A DNA stretch of 64,000 nucleotides from Massospora cicadina. Taxonomy: Eukaryota; Entomophthoromycota; Entomophthoromycetes; Entomophthorales; Entomophthoraceae. A program made the position numbers and the translations under genes. The notes beneath the pieces are model-generated. The model worked only from the letters and a program-made list of their open reading frames with translations. It was not told where the DNA came from and did no database searches. Shown piece after piece: positions 19,300 to 30,799 of this stretch. Every line of letters begins with the position of its first letter. Within the stretch, counting starts at the first letter, position 1. The stretch covers positions 124,001 through 188,000 of the forward strand of contig JAKSZP010005281.1 in NCBI GenBank assembly GCA_022478985.1, written 5' to 3'.

Positions 19300-21252
19300 A
19301 CCATGGTGGGATCACAAATGATACCACCACTGTACAGTCTACCCCAGTCAACTCTGTGTTGACTGAGGGTCACCCATTAGTGCGCCCCACCCTGGAGGCA
19401 CATCTAAGGTTTTACCCACGGTAGTAGGGAGTATTGAAGCTCCCAATACCTCACATGGGGTTTGTATGACTTTTCCAACTTCCTCCACTTCAGAAATCAG
19501 CCTGGGCGCACAAACTGAATTGTCAGAAAGTGTTGAATCAGTTGGTCGTCATTTTTTCACTTCCAACATTACCCAAAGCGGCCAAACTGAATCTACAGTA
19601 TTTGGTGAATCAGTTGGTCGTCATTTTAATGGTTTGGAAGGTAACCAACGCGCATCAACTGAATCAACACTGAGTGGTGAATCAGTTAGCCATAATGTTC
19701 ATCAAAATCAAAATCAACATCAAAATTAAATGGGACTAGCCAAATAGCCAATCAACCAGCTGAAAAATCCCTACCAGTTTCTGCTGATAGTCAGATGAAG
19801 GCGAGAGTAATAGATTGGTTTGATGATGAGCCAGAATTATCCGATCAAATGGCAGGGAATAAACCCAAACCAGGTAAGCCTACCCAACCTGCAAAAAATC
19901 AGGTACCTACTAGGAAGGCCCAGCAGGGGACAGCGCGTAAATCCAGAGGAATGCCAGCGCCTCCGTCTGGTATTCCCCCCATGGGGAATCCACTAAATTA
20001 CATTTAAGTTTAAATTTAAATGTAAACAAAAATAAGCGAGTGAAGGATGCCTCAGGCGCATGGCAGAAAAAACTAGTTCCTGCACCACCCACCATTGACC
20101 CTCGTGAAGCTTTTTTGTGGCTGAATTGAGGAAAAGATGGGCAGAAACTCGCTCACATCATGCACTCCCTAGGTCCACTCTTGATCATGCAGTTAGAGTC
20201 TACTATGGGCATAATCCTGTTGAGTTTTATGCACGGGATTATTTTAGTTATTTTGAAGCCATGGCAAGAGCTTTTCTAATTAGCACCACTATTCATGAAG
20301 TGGTGAAAACCACTATATTGATGTAGGGTTTACAACTGCAGAAGATGCAGATCGTGCAACCTCAGTTACAATTGAGATTCCGCATGGCTCTCTATTTTAG
20401 TACTAGATGGTACCGCATGGCTCTCTTCGTGTGCTGAGAACTAGATCTAACTTTGAGAAAATTTCTTGGGTAACTTTCTCAAATCTTCCAACTATAGTGG
20501 ACCCAGAATCCCTTAAGCTTACGCTTCATTGAGGATTGATGGAATTTGGGTCAGTTCTATCAGTAGACCTGTGCGCACCAGCCTATTATGCCCCAACCCA
20601 AAGAGGCTCATATTGCTAGGGCATCATTTATCCCCAACCCAATGGTGGCCTGCAACATGGAGGTTATCCCACGTGTTGCAGTCATTGGATCCTGTTCTGA
20701 AATCTTCTTTGTTGATCCAGACCAGGCACGACCATGTTGCTCATGGTGTAATGCTTTGGGCCACCTATATAATAGTTGTACTGCTCATAAACAAGCTCTC
20801 TCATCTAGTAGCCAAGTCCCTGCGACAGGTAAGAAATGCTCCCATACAGAAGCAGCGGCAATCCCACAACCAACCCACTGGGTGCCCGTACAGGATCTCA
20901 CCTCCTCAGCTCTTCGTGTAGCAATTGAGAAGGCACAGCCAGTAGCACAACTTTATTCCCTTAGTGCGGAAAACCCTCTCCCTATGAGAACCCCTTCTAA
21001 ATTTCCAGACCCTTCACCAGCCCAAAATAAGCGCAAATCTGCTTCTCATCAAGCTAACATAGAGGAAGCCAGACCAGGGGTGGCATCTAGAACTAATTCA
21101 GTAATACAGGATACCCCAAGGGTGGAACAGGTATGGAGTACCCCAAGTCAGGGTGGAGGCACCAAGTCATTGCTGCCCCCACCATCTATGGGTATTGCAA
21201 CTCAGACGCCATTCTCAGTACTGAAGGAGGTGACTCTGGACTATGATAAATA
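19300..21252 (+). pseudogene. LINE-2 ORF1, nucleic-acid binding protein
   Basis: The first open part (19466-19729) contains three Ser/Thr/Glu-rich repeats. A basic Pro/Lys/Gln-rich linker follows (19795-20007). Then comes a folded-looking region with WVTFSNLPTIVDPESLKL (about 20467-20520), which resembles the RNA-binding fold found before CCHC knuckles in LINE ORF1 proteins. The knuckle CSWCNALGHLYNSC lies at 20737-20779 in the 221-codon frame 20588-21253. The C-terminus is Pro/Ser-rich. Stops near 20323 and 20531 plus shifts break the gene. The protein would coat element RNA. It ends about 190 bases before the ORF2 frame. Confidence 0.75.
19511..19725 (+). repeat. Coding 72-bp minisatellite in LINE-2 ORF1
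   Basis: Three units starting at 19511, 19583 and 19655 encode 24-residue repeats with the cores VESVGRHF, GESVGRHF and GESVSHNV, each opened by QTE or STE. Exact 72-base spacing keeps the frame. The third unit is truncated and runs into a Gln/Asn/His-rich tail. Confidence 0.85.
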
Positions 21253-21443
21253 AGATGATGCACAAATGGAGGAGTCTATGGAGCACCCTCAAGATACTCC
21301 TGTGCAAAGCAGCAGGGGAAGTATCTTGGGCTGGCTTACAGGCTCCTCAGCCCCATCAATTCAGGATAAACCTCCTCCTCGTTGATCAGCACGGATTGCT
21401 GCAAAGAGTCAAGCTCACGGACTAAAAATGAGCAGCCTTACAG

Positions 21444-22200
21444 ATGCAGGCGGAAGCTCTTGCAACCCCCGGGATATGGAAGGGGACAGCTATGAGTCCC
21501 CAAAGGGGCACCCTGACCCTGCAGTCCATTAACTCTAATGGGCTGCAGGTTTACAAGCGGAGAGCCTGCCTCCTCCACAACTTCAGGTTGACTCACGTAG
21601 ATATTGCAGCCATCCAGGAGCCCCATGTCCCTCCCTCTGATTTTGTAGCATGGAATGACCAATTTGGAGGTAACTCCTGTTGGACACACTATGTGGCCCT
21701 TATTATCCTTAACCCCCAGGTGAAAACCCACCAATTTTCAAAACATCTTGATGATCGCCTTATATTGGCTAAATTATCAGCCCCTGAGTTCTCCTTCTTT
21801 GTTGCAAGCATATACCTGCCAAATGCAGGTCAAGAGCAGGACCGTCTTTTGGAAGAACTTGCTCTACTACAACTCCCAGGCAATACAGTGCTGATGGGGG
21901 ATTTCAACACAATACTAAGTCAGGTGCATGACACCTTTCCTCCTGCCATACAAGACAGACGAGGTACAGCATGGCTTCAAAATTTCCTCAGGTCAAGCGG
22001 TTTAATGGATGCCCTCCACCCCTCAGCATCTGGACTTGGCTGTATGTCTCAGATCCAAGGTCCAGGTTGGAGATTCACATCAGCTTCATGGATTGATATG
22101 GCCCTAGTGGGCCTATTGCTGGTTGGTCGAGTGTCCTCTCCCATAACCTGAGATAACACTATAAGTGATCTCAGATCCCTCACGGTGATCCTGACAACAA
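21444..22200 (+). pseudogene. LINE-2 ORF2 endonuclease domain
   Basis: The 235-codon frame 21444-22151 shows the exonuclease-endonuclease-phosphatase signature in order. QSINSNGL is the Asn motif, IAAIQEPH the catalytic Glu, FVASIYLPN a core strand, and LMGDFNTI the Asp/Asn pair. WIDMALV stands at the usual R-I-D-Y site. A stop at 22149 is followed by ISDLRSL, where the family has S-D-H, so the final catalytic His is lost. The enzyme nicks target DNA. Several early Met codons exist, and 21444 may not be the true start. Confidence 0.9.
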
Positions 22201-23690
22201 TCCTCAGACCATCAAGAAGATTTTGGCCAAGGATTGCTACAAGGCTCTTGAACAACCAGTTTGCAAGAGAGAAGATAAATGCAGCCATTTGTGAGCCAGA
22301 GCACCTGGCCTCACCTCATTTGCAAACTTTACAAGAAAAATGTGTGATACAAAAGCAAGAGTCCTAAAGGTAGCCTACAATTGTGCTAAGGCTCTAATGA
22401 CAGCGGCCCAGGCTAAAGTCAGACGTGCTGAAGCTAGAATAAGACACCTTGAAAGGAATTGCCTCCCAGTGCCTTCCTCTCAATGGTTGGAGGCTTGGAA
22501 ATTGGCCCACGAGACATACCAGCAGGAACTTACTGAGCAAGAAGAACGTGCAGCAAACTTCACCTCGTCACGTTACTACACCCACTGGGAACGGCCCACT
22601 CGTTTCTTTTACCAGAAGCAGAAAGCCCGCTCAAAGGATCAGGAGATTGCAACCCTGAGGGTGAGGACCACTGTCACCACATATAATGAGGAGATCACCA
22701 ACGAAATCCACCGTTAATATTCAGCCCTCTTCAAGGCTTCCTGGGTAAGCCCAGCAGATGTTCATGAATTAATTGAAGGGGCTCCGGAACCAATGGTTAA
22801 TTTCTTGGCGGATGAAGAACTTCTTGCACCAATTACACAGCAAGAAGTAATGGACATTCTACTCCACAGCCCACATCTGAAGGCCCCAGGCCCAGATGGT
22901 ATCCCGTTTGAGGTGTATCTAGTGGATCCCGTCACAGTTACAAAGGCCCTCCAGCCCCTCTTCTTGACCTTCTTGGCAGAAGGGGGAGTAATTCCTGACT
23001 CGAGAGGATCAATTATGACCCTTATCCATAAGAAAGCAAGCTGAGAGTACCTTGCAAATTGGCGACCAATATTACTATTAAACATGGACCACAAACTATT
23101 TACTAAGCTTCTAGAAAACCGCATGACTAAGTGGAAGCACCACGCCTCAGCCCAGCTCAACATGGCTTTATTCCAGGGAGGACGCTTTGGAACAATTACA
23201 ATGAGCTTTTGGCAACCTTGTTAGCTAACTCATATCAAACACATGGTTTTGTGGCGCTTCTGGGTATGGAAAAAACATATGATCGGGTAAATTGGAAGTA
23301 TCTGGACGCCTCCCTAACCCGCCCCTACATCCCACCACAAGCTAGGACAGGGCTATCAGCTCTTTACGCCCAGCTTCACACTAAAGTACTGTACCCAACA
23401 GGCTTTACAGCAGCGGTTATGGTTGAACAGGGTCTCCAGAAAGGGGATCCACTGAGCCCAATCTTGTTCAACACAGCTTTGAATCCTCTTCTGACCCTAC
23501 TCCAGGAACGACTGGTGGGTATTCAGGTTCCTGGGAAACCCCCCACCCGCACCATAGCCTTTGCTGATGACACAGCAGTGGCAGTTGGATGTAAGAAGGA
23601 CCTAGACCTGGCCATGGAGGCCCTGGATTGCTACTCAAGGCGTCCAATGCAAAAGTTAATACTTCTAAAACCGTTATAGTGCAAGTTGGT
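22201..23690 (+). pseudogene. LINE-2 ORF2 linker and reverse transcriptase
   Basis: A lysine/arginine-rich helical linker (22340-22717) leads to RT. KAPGPDGIPFEVY at about 22880-22920 opens the palm. NWRPILLLNMD at 23055-23090 and AQHGFIPGRTLWNNY at 23150-23200 follow. Then come MEKTYDRVNWKYL (about 23265-23305), GLQKGDPLSPILFN (23432-23472) and the catalytic AFADDTAVAVG at 23557-23590. These are the ordered RT motifs of non-LTR elements. A stop at 23042 and frame breaks near 23100 and 23640 inactivate it. The catalytic Asp pair is intact. Confidence 0.92.
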
Positions 23691-25034
23691 ACCCCATCTT
23701 TTCCTCCGCCTTTTGATTTTGGAATCTACCCGGGACACCTTTCTGCATCTAGGTGTCCTCACCACCACCACAAGGGGTTGCAATCAAGGATAATGAGGAC
23801 CGCTTGCTTAATGTAATAAACTCTTGTGTAGCTAACTGGAGCTGCCGGCGTATCACCCCCAGGGACGCGCCCTGATGGCGAATGTTTTCTTCTATCAAAG
23901 CTATGGTTTCTCGCTCATGTCTACCCTTTTATGGATAGTTTCTACATGAGGTTAAATGTGATACTTCTCTGTTGGATATGGGATCCAACCACCCACCCAC
24001 AGCTCTGACCACAATATCCTGACCCCGCAGTGAGGGGGCCTAGGTCTTTTGGACACTAGGTCTCATGCCACTTCAATCCTGACGGGGTTCCTTAAGCCCA
24101 TCATTTGCTGGGATATGGCTCCAATGCCGCAATGGGCTCCAGCCTTACGCTAGGGTTTTGCAGCCTCTCTAGGGCTCTCATGAATCTCACCTACAGCTTT
24201 GGGAGAGTGGCTAACAAACCATCCAGGCCACCGCCTCAAACCTTCATCAAGTTTTTACTGGAATTAGGATCTCCTTGCACTTAAGAGGGCAGGAGTACGG
24301 GTGTACCACGCCTTCACTTATAAAAGGAGTGGCCCTGGGATCAGCCCCCAGCATCACGCCCTGGTCCACAATGGGATGATTGTTATCTCCATCTCTACCC
24401 TTTGGACAGACCCCCTATGCGGCCTCATCTCCTGGAACTTTTATCCCCTGCTGTGGAATGTGATCTCAAGGAGCTCTGGAAGGAAGTTACCCATCCTGTT
24501 CTCTCAGCAAAAGTGTCAAATACACTGTGGCGTGTTCTACACTGCTCATAAAGGACAGGGGATCAAACTGATCCCAATTTCCAGCACAATGGTTGCCCAT
24601 GATGTGCAGAGCTGATAGACACCCACCTCCACCGCTTCTTTACTTGCCCCCTTATAACCCCTTTCTGGAGCAAGGTCCGCGAACTCCTGCGAGCAGAACC
24701 CTGGGTAGCGCATCCAGTTCAGGACTTCATGTTCAAACTCTCACTCCCCAATTGCTCCCAATCATTAAGGGTCCTGGCATTTGGTGCAGTGATATGGACT
24801 ATTCATAACTCGTATCTTCGCGCCGCTTTTGACTCCACTCTGTGGACGCTGCCCCATATGATCACTCACTTTCAGGTTCATTTTGAGATGTTTCTGAGAG
24901 CATCTACCATGTCGCCATGGACCAATAGGTCAGTTCAAGTGGACACCTGGATCTGGAAAAGCTTTCCCCCACCCTTTCTTGACACCTCCGCTTACCCCTG
25001 CCTTCGCCTCAAGCTCTTAGGAGCTCAGGCGTGA
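23691..25034 (+). pseudogene. LINE-2 ORF2 C-terminal region with zinc motif
   Basis: After the RT the frame continues in pieces through 24300-24615. At about 24588-24650 a degenerate C-X2-C-X?-H-X4-C motif is seen: C-P-stop-C-A-E-L-I-D-T-H-L-H-R-F-F-T-C, followed by PFWSKVREL. This is the terminal RNA/DNA-binding finger of LINE ORF2 proteins. The last open frame, 24729-25034, runs to LKLLGAQA and a stop. The tail block follows within 60 bases. Confidence 0.75.
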
Positions 25035-25090
25035 TTAAATAAAGATTGGTGTATCCCCCTTTAGGTTGGGACCACCTAGTGCTAAAAAAT

Positions 25091-26180
25091 AGATTAACTA
25101 CTATGATTATACTTGAAACATAAGACCAATCAATACAAATGCACAATTAATATATCTCATAGAATATTTTTGTCAAGTTATATGAGATTGGTAAGTGGTT
25201 TAGGAGGAGAGTTTGAAATAAACATGTATATATAATGATTTTAATTTATAAGATCATTTCCTAACCCACCACAACTAAATGCTACATAAAAAAACTAAAT
25301 TAGATAAATTTCAATCTATCTAATAGCTATTTGCCTGCTGTCCTACAAAGTTTTGTTAGGCTAACCCAACCATTACTTAAGTAATATAACCATCTCAGTT
25401 AACTTCCCTTAAGAGTTAAAAACATAATGATAGTATCATATCATAATAGTAATTAATAAAAATAAATAAAATGTTATGAAAGTATCTAACAACATCCAGT
25501 AATAAGACTTAATTCTTGCACCTAAGCTTTTTATCTTAAGATAAACTTAAAATCATTTTTAACCAACTTTGAAAAAAGAATAAGGTTCTCAATTCAGCCT
25601 GTATATATTTTTTGTTTTTTATGTTTGTCAATGCATAGCTATGAAACTAATGGAACAATTTGGATGATCTTTTTTTCGAAAAGGAGGGTGCTCCAACTTA
25701 AGTCCCATTATACTTTTGTAAATTTTTTTCAATATCCATATTTTATCTAGAAAAAAAAACAAGGTAAAGTAAGAGGGAAAGATGGAATACAAAAGATTGG
25801 ATTAAATTAAAAGGACTAGGAAGGGGGACCACTAGTTTACTAGCACCTCTAACCATTGATAGCCATGGTTCTAGCGCTGATGGCTTATGGGCCAATGGAC
25901 TCATAATCAATTCGTTGTTTTTTCATGTATGACAAGTGATCTGGTGGGGAACGCCAAGCATGTGGATTTATAACATCTGAGATAAGGCACAAAAATTTGT
26001 TGATATGCTGGAACTGATTGGATAGGATCCAAAATTGTCTTTAACACCAAGCTCTTGTAATGGGGCACTCATTGCTAAGACTTTTGGCACAAGGGCTAAG
26101 TGTACTACCCATATACAATATGGTAGAAGAAGGCACACAACTGGATTGGGGATAAACTAAGTTGACACAAAAAACAGGTC
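25091..26180. other. A+T-rich non-coding stretch with repeat fragments
   Basis: No gene is visible. Positions 25570-25745 (TTCTCAATTCAGCCTGTATA through GTCCCATTATACTTTTGTAA) match 47505-47640 beside fold-back copy 2, so this is part of a dispersed repeat. The rest is A+T-rich and unassigned. Confidence 0.5.
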
Positions 26181-26935
26181 TTGCAATGGGTGCAGTTCCT
26201 CTGACAATTTAGTGCCTGAAAGGAATTACTCATTGTAGACTAGTACTTGTGGAAAACAGTGCACTTGTAATAGCGGTGGCCAATATCTGCTTCCAATTTG
26301 GTGCAGATGGGGCAGTCCTTTTGCGGGTAGTCCAGTACACTATGATTACCAGAATTAAAAGCTTAGTGCAGGATCCTCCAGGTGACTTTTTTTTGCTTAG
26401 ATGTGACCAGATGGGAATTAAGGCCCAAAATTAACTCCTTCAGGGGGTAGTTTTTATTGTTCCCTTTAGCTGCTCAGTTGTTAAGGGTTCAGGGTCGAGT
26501 AGTTTAATTGTGCCTAATTTTTAGGAGCAGTTTCCCATATTTACCAGTGTAAACTTTAAGAGAATTTTTTGGCCTTACTTACAAATTGTGGCTGATTTGA
26601 TTGCTTACCTCCCAACTAGTTGTGAAATTCATGGCGGAATTGTGGGATTTGACATCACTGCGAATCTGGTCAGCATCACATGCCCAAGCTTTAAATGACC
26701 AACCTCCTAGCTGCACAGCCTGATTGTACCAATGCCAGTAGTAGGAGCTGGCTTTTCAGGCTGGCCTTCCTGGGTGGGTCGCCATCCACTCACGCAAGGA
26801 GCATGAATAGACCAGCTTCTGAAAGCCCTGGGATCTTAACAAGTTAATGTTCCAATCTAGGGTCAGGCAGCGCATGTGCATCTACACCATTCAGAGGAAG
26901 GGATTGGCCCATATCAGATGGGAATTTAACTTGAT
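26180..26935 (-). mobile_element. LINE-E, family-1 LINE 3' fragment with zinc motif
   Basis: 26640-26930 matches LINE-A 200-480. Beyond it, reading minus, the frame gives CPICTKLEADIGHRYYKC at about 26270-26325. This is a C-X2-C-X8-H-X4-C finger like the C-terminal motif of LINE ORF2 proteins. It places the end of family-1 ORF2 and shows that LINE-A was cut by the window start rather than lacking this part. Left and right limits are approximate. Confidence 0.65.
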
Positions 26936-27360
26936 TATGCTTTTCCGATGTGTTCTGATACTAATGAATTACTCAGGGAACATCCCCAATATAAGTTCTT
27001 AATATCAATGATTTTAAGCCTCTTAGGAGGAGAGTTCTGAGTTATTATCAACAATAAATTTAACTATTAAGTACTTCTTTATTTGTCAGGGTTAATCCCT
27101 GATAGTTTATCATCTTAAGGACAGGATTGCCTAGCCTAAGAAATCAAGTTGAAGGAAGTTCCAACCAATGGCATGCTGAAGCTGCAGGCAAAAAGTGTAA
27201 AGCTATTTCCCAGCAAATGCCAATGATTCTAATAGTAGGGCACTAGAAGCCAGAATACTATATATGTATGCGATTATTTCCCTAATACAATATCTTTTTC
27301 TTGGTATACTAGATTTTACTTGTAGTTGGATTTAAGTGTTTAGGATGAAATTGTCAAAAT
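26936..27360. other. Unassigned stretch before gypsy-2
   Basis: No coding sequence or repeat match was recognised. The last five bases before the LTR, AGTAT (27361-27365), are one half of the gypsy-2 target duplication. Confidence 0.5.
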
Positions 27361-27365
27361 AGTAT

Positions 27366-28012
27366 TGTAACGGTTCAGGAGGCACCTGATCTGTACATTG
27401 GTTTAGATCGAGTGGAGTTTGTTCTGAATGTGGCCCTGATTCAACAGGCATTGAAATCAGTATTTTCAGAACTGGGCAAAATCACCATCCCAAATCCAAA
27501 TCACCTCCGCGGAATGATGACAGGCTTACATGTGGCGTGGATGGTGATCCGGTGGGATGGCGAATCTTTGTTAACAATGTGGTGGTCAGGGCTCAGAAGA
27601 TTCTAACTAAAAGGAAAGCTTATTTGATATTTGCAGTGCATTATTTAAGGGAAGACGTGGCAGCCCTGTAGGGCAGTTGGGTCTTCTACAAGGAAAACAG
27701 AAATAATGAATAATAGCGGGCTCAAATAACATTAATTTTATTTTAGTAATTAATCAGATCAGATCAAAGTCATGAGCTCCACTAGTGAGCTCAGTGTGGC
27801 GTTGGCATCATTATCGGCCCTTTCCTGGTCCCAGACCCTGCTACTGGTGTGCAGCGTCATGGGAACAGTGATACAAGAATACGTGACAATGATGAGACAT
27901 GGCGGTCAGGTTTAGGAATGGGCCTCAGCAGGCCTGTACCTAGTATGATCAGTAACATGGCTCTTACTGGCCAATTCATTCATTGTGTATTGGCGCAAAC
28001 CCACCCATTACA
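27366..28012 (+). repeat. gypsy-2 5' LTR
   Basis: 647 bp, aligned over its whole length with 32275-32920. It begins TGTAACGGTTCAGGAGGCAC and ends CCCATTACA. A GTGCATTATTTAAGG stretch at about 27636-27650, shared by both copies, is a candidate TATA region. The base run after the LTR (TCAGATGAAACTC) does not begin with TGG, so the usual tRNA primer site was not recognised. An open frame inside the LTR (27412-27606) has no known counterpart and is not called a gene. Confidence 0.93.
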
Positions 28013-28160
28013 TCAGATGAAACTCTAATAATTTCTTGTTAGTTCTGTGGGGCCCCATGAGGAGGGGGTGGTCCCAGGCGGGGAGGAATGGTACCACCAT
28101 GTGTTGATGGTGGTGATGGTGAGCTTCTCACTAACGTTTATAATAAGAGAGGTGATCTGA

Positions 28161-28790
28161 GTGTGTGGTTTGAGACCCGTGAGGATGGAGGAACGCCAAG
28201 GGGGACCTGTATCCCCAAAAGGTTGGGCAGCTTTACCTATGGAAGCCTTAGAAAAGATCCACCAGGTGGTGTTTAAGATTCATTTTCAGGCACAGTTGGC
28301 TCAAGCAACGGGTGGGGAGACCCCTTTCTCACTGCAGATCACGCAAATTATGGAGGCACTACCCCTGGAACTTTATGGGTGGGTGCAAGAATTAGTTGAA
28401 GAGCAAGGACGCCTTCCTGGATCCATGGATGAGTGTTTGGACTGGATTGATCAGGTGTCCTGTCCAGATGAAGCGCAGGATGAGGCGTGGTTGGCCCTGT
28501 TGATGGTAGGTCAAGGCCAAGGGTTGGTGGAAGGATATGGGCGGTTTTCTCAGCCATTGGCAAAAGCAGTGAGAGTCTAAGATTCACAATCATCAAAATG
28601 TTCAGACAAGGGCTGCAAGCGGACATGTTGGCCGCCATGGCAGCTGCTAAATTTTAGGGTTCATTGGCGGAGGAGATTGCTTTGGCAATGCAAGTGGAAA
28701 AGCAATTGGCGTTGGCACAGAACTGGATAAAGGATTTGATGTCCCTGGGTAGGGTCCAGTTGCCCGCCATTGCCAGCAAAGGATGAGGGG
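28161..28790 (+). pseudogene. gag: gypsy-2 gag
   Basis: The 139-codon frame 28161-28580 reads like the capsid region of chromovirus Gag: QITQIMEALPLELYGWVQEL, then a D-E-C-L-D-W-I-D segment. It continues past a stop with FRQGLQADMLAAMAAA and a helical stretch rich in Ala/Gln/Glu up to about 28780. Gag forms the virus-like particle. No clear CCHC knuckle was found between 28600 and 28950. The assignment rests on position between LTR and protease and on composition. Confidence 0.65.
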
Positions 28791-28929
28791 GATGGCGGGG
28801 TTCTCCACGGAATTTTGGGTATATTCATGGGGGATCCCATCAGGGAGCAGTGAGGAGTCGGGAAGAACAGGCCAGGGACCTGAGAAAAGCCATAGTCCCC
28901 GACCTAATTACCTGCAAATTTGTAATCTG

Positions 28930-29165
28930 AGAATGCTTCTAACATTAAACCTTCTTCTTTGCTTTATACTAGGCTATTTATTCAGGCCGAGTTATACTCG
29001 CATGGTTAGACCAAGAAGGTGCTGGCCCTGGTGGATTCAGGGGCTGAGGAAAATTATATGGAGTTTGCCTTAACAGAACGTTTGCAGTTGGAAATGAGAA
29101 GGGGTCCTGAGGTGGTGTTCGCTGATGTATCAAGAAGAGCCCCAACGTGAGCTCTGGAGCCCTTG
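28930..29165 (+). pseudogene. pol: gypsy-2 retropepsin
   Basis: LALVDSGAEENYMEF at 29022-29066 carries the active-site triad D-S-G (Asp codon at 29034) of retroviral-type aspartic proteases. It is followed by an F-A-D-V-S-R-R-A-P stretch where the flap side is expected, then a stop at about 29148. This enzyme would cut the Gag-Pol polyprotein. Only the first half of the domain is readable. Confidence 0.8.
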
Positions 29166-29331
29166 ATTGTCATTTGGCAAAACCATTCTGGTTAAAAGAG
29201 GGTTTCTGTGCAATCTGGAATCAGGCCCGCACCATGGTGCTGGGGATGTGATGGTGGCATCGTTTCCAGACACAGATTGATATGTTGCATAACACAATTA
29301 CCTTAGCACCCCAGATTGGACCTCAGATGAC

Positions 29332-30050
29332 GTGGAAGATGGAGGTTGGGGGCAACATCCTGAGAGGATGCAGGAGATTAGGGGGATGCAGAAGGTAAAG
29401 CTCCCACCTGAATACAGTGACTTCATTGACATATTTGGTCCCATTGGAAGTTTGCCTTTTACCCCACGGGTTCTTTCACATTCTCATTTCAGTTCAAGGA
29501 GGTATTGGACCTTCCCAGGGGATGTCCAGTCTATGCTCTCAATGGATGGGCCAGGAAAAATTGGTGAGCCATGTGGATTCAATGCTGAACAAGGGTTTGA
29601 TCAAGCCCTCCATGTCTCCAGTGGTGTTCCCTGTGTTGTAAGTACTGAAGGCGAGTGGCGATTTACGCCCATGTGTGGATTTCCGATGTTTAAACGCAGT
29701 CACGGAGCCAGATCCATATCTAATGCCCCTTTTGGAGGACATTCTTCCAATGGTTACCAGATGAACAATGTTTAAGAAGCTCAACCTCGCGGATGCATTT
29801 AATCAGATTCTGGTGAGACTGGAGCATCATCAATACACAGCGTACAAGTGCCACCTGAGGGTGTACCAATATCGGGTAATGCCCTTCAGGCTGAGGAATG
29901 CTCCAACGGTGTTTCAACGGATGATTAACCATTCCTTGGAGGGATTATTGGACAATGCTGTGCCACTTATATGGATGATATTCTAGCGTTCTCGTGGTCC
30001 TAGGAGGAGTACATATGTGATGTTCAGGAAGTTCTGGGGGCAATTGGCCA
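29332..30050 (+). pseudogene. pol: gypsy-2 reverse transcriptase, N-terminal and catalytic part
   Basis: The region opens with a Glu/Tyr/Asp/Phe stretch (LPPEYSDFIDIF at about 29402-29437), typical just before Ty3 RT. KLNLADAFNQILVRLEHHQY at about 29775-29835 is the first catalytic-Asp strand. MPFRLRNAPTVFQRMIN at 29880-29930 and ATYMDDILAFS at 29963-29997 (catalytic box codons 29968-29979) follow. A frameshift lies between LLDN and the YMDD box, and a stop at 29999 ends the piece. Confidence 0.88.
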
Positions 30051-30051
30051 A

Positions 30052-30792
30052 ATGGGTTTAAGGTTGAAGCCCTCCAAGTGTGAGTTTAACCGGAGTTCAG
30101 TGACATTCCTTGGCAACATGGTATTCTGGAATGGATTGGGGGCGTGTCCGGATAAGCTTTGGGCAGTATGGGCATGGAAGGCCCCCATGGATCAGATGGG
30201 GGTGCGAAGTTTTTTGGGAACATTGAACTTCCTTCATCGGTTTGTGAAAAATCTTTCCCAGACAGCCTTACCACTCACACGTTTGACCCAGGACATTACG
30301 TTCACATGGGGGAAGGAGGAAGCGCGGGCGTTTGAATTACTAAAGGGTAAGTTACTTACTGCACCTGTGCTGGCCCATCTGGATCCCAGGAAACCCTTCG
30401 TGGTCAAGACAGATGCTTTGAATTATGCTGCGGGGGTGGTATTGCTTCAGGAGTGGGAAGACGGGTTGGAGCATCCCATGTGTTACTTCAGCTGCATGTT
30501 GCTCCTCACGGAAATGAACTACCTGATATATGATAAGGAACTGTTGGTGGGGATGGCGGCCTTGCATGAATGGCAACATCACCTGCTCTATGCCTGGCAT
30601 CCTTTTGTTATTCAAACGGACCACAAAGCCTTGGAGTTTTATCACCAACCCAGAAAGATGAACCAGCGACAAGTCAGATGGCATGTGGAGCTGGTCCACT
30701 ATGATTTCTGGGTGGAGTACAGGCCTGGGGCTTCGAATGTCCAGGCGGATTGGTTGCTTCAAGATGGAGCTTTTGTGTATGAGAAGGGATAA
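30052..30792 (+). pseudogene. pol: gypsy-2 RT thumb and RNase H, 246-codon open frame
   Basis: The longest clean frame in the window. It starts at a Met in GLRLKPSKCEF, a conserved RT segment, and continues with VTFLGNMV and SFLGTLNFLHRFVKNLSQ (thumb/connection). RNase H follows: VVKTDALNYAAGVVL holds the first Asp, the D-K-E-L-L stretch the Glu, and IQTDHKALEFYHQP the second Asp. It ends NVQADWLLQ, where relatives have A-D-A-L-S-R. Most catalytic residues are kept, which is why this segment looks almost functional although flanking parts are broken. Confidence 0.93.
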
Positions 30793-30799
30793 TTGGAGG

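Larger units (their letters stand above)
19200..25090 (+). mobile_element. LINE-2, family-2 non-LTR retrotransposon, nearly full length
   Basis: A CCHC-bearing ORF1 (about 19300-21252) is followed by ORF2 with endonuclease (21444-22200), RT (about 22790-23690) and a C-terminal zinc motif region (to 25034). The 3' untranslated part is short, with CCCCCTTTAGGTTGGG then CTAGTGCTAAAAAA. The same tail occurs at 49170-49205 in a second, truncated copy. The sequence is unlike family 1 in both ORFs. Frames are broken by about five shifts and several stops. No target duplication could be assigned. Confidence 0.85.

Noticed and set aside
22762..23163. 133-codon minus-strand frame
   Set aside because: Antisense shadow of the LINE-2 RT, whose motifs read on the plus strand.
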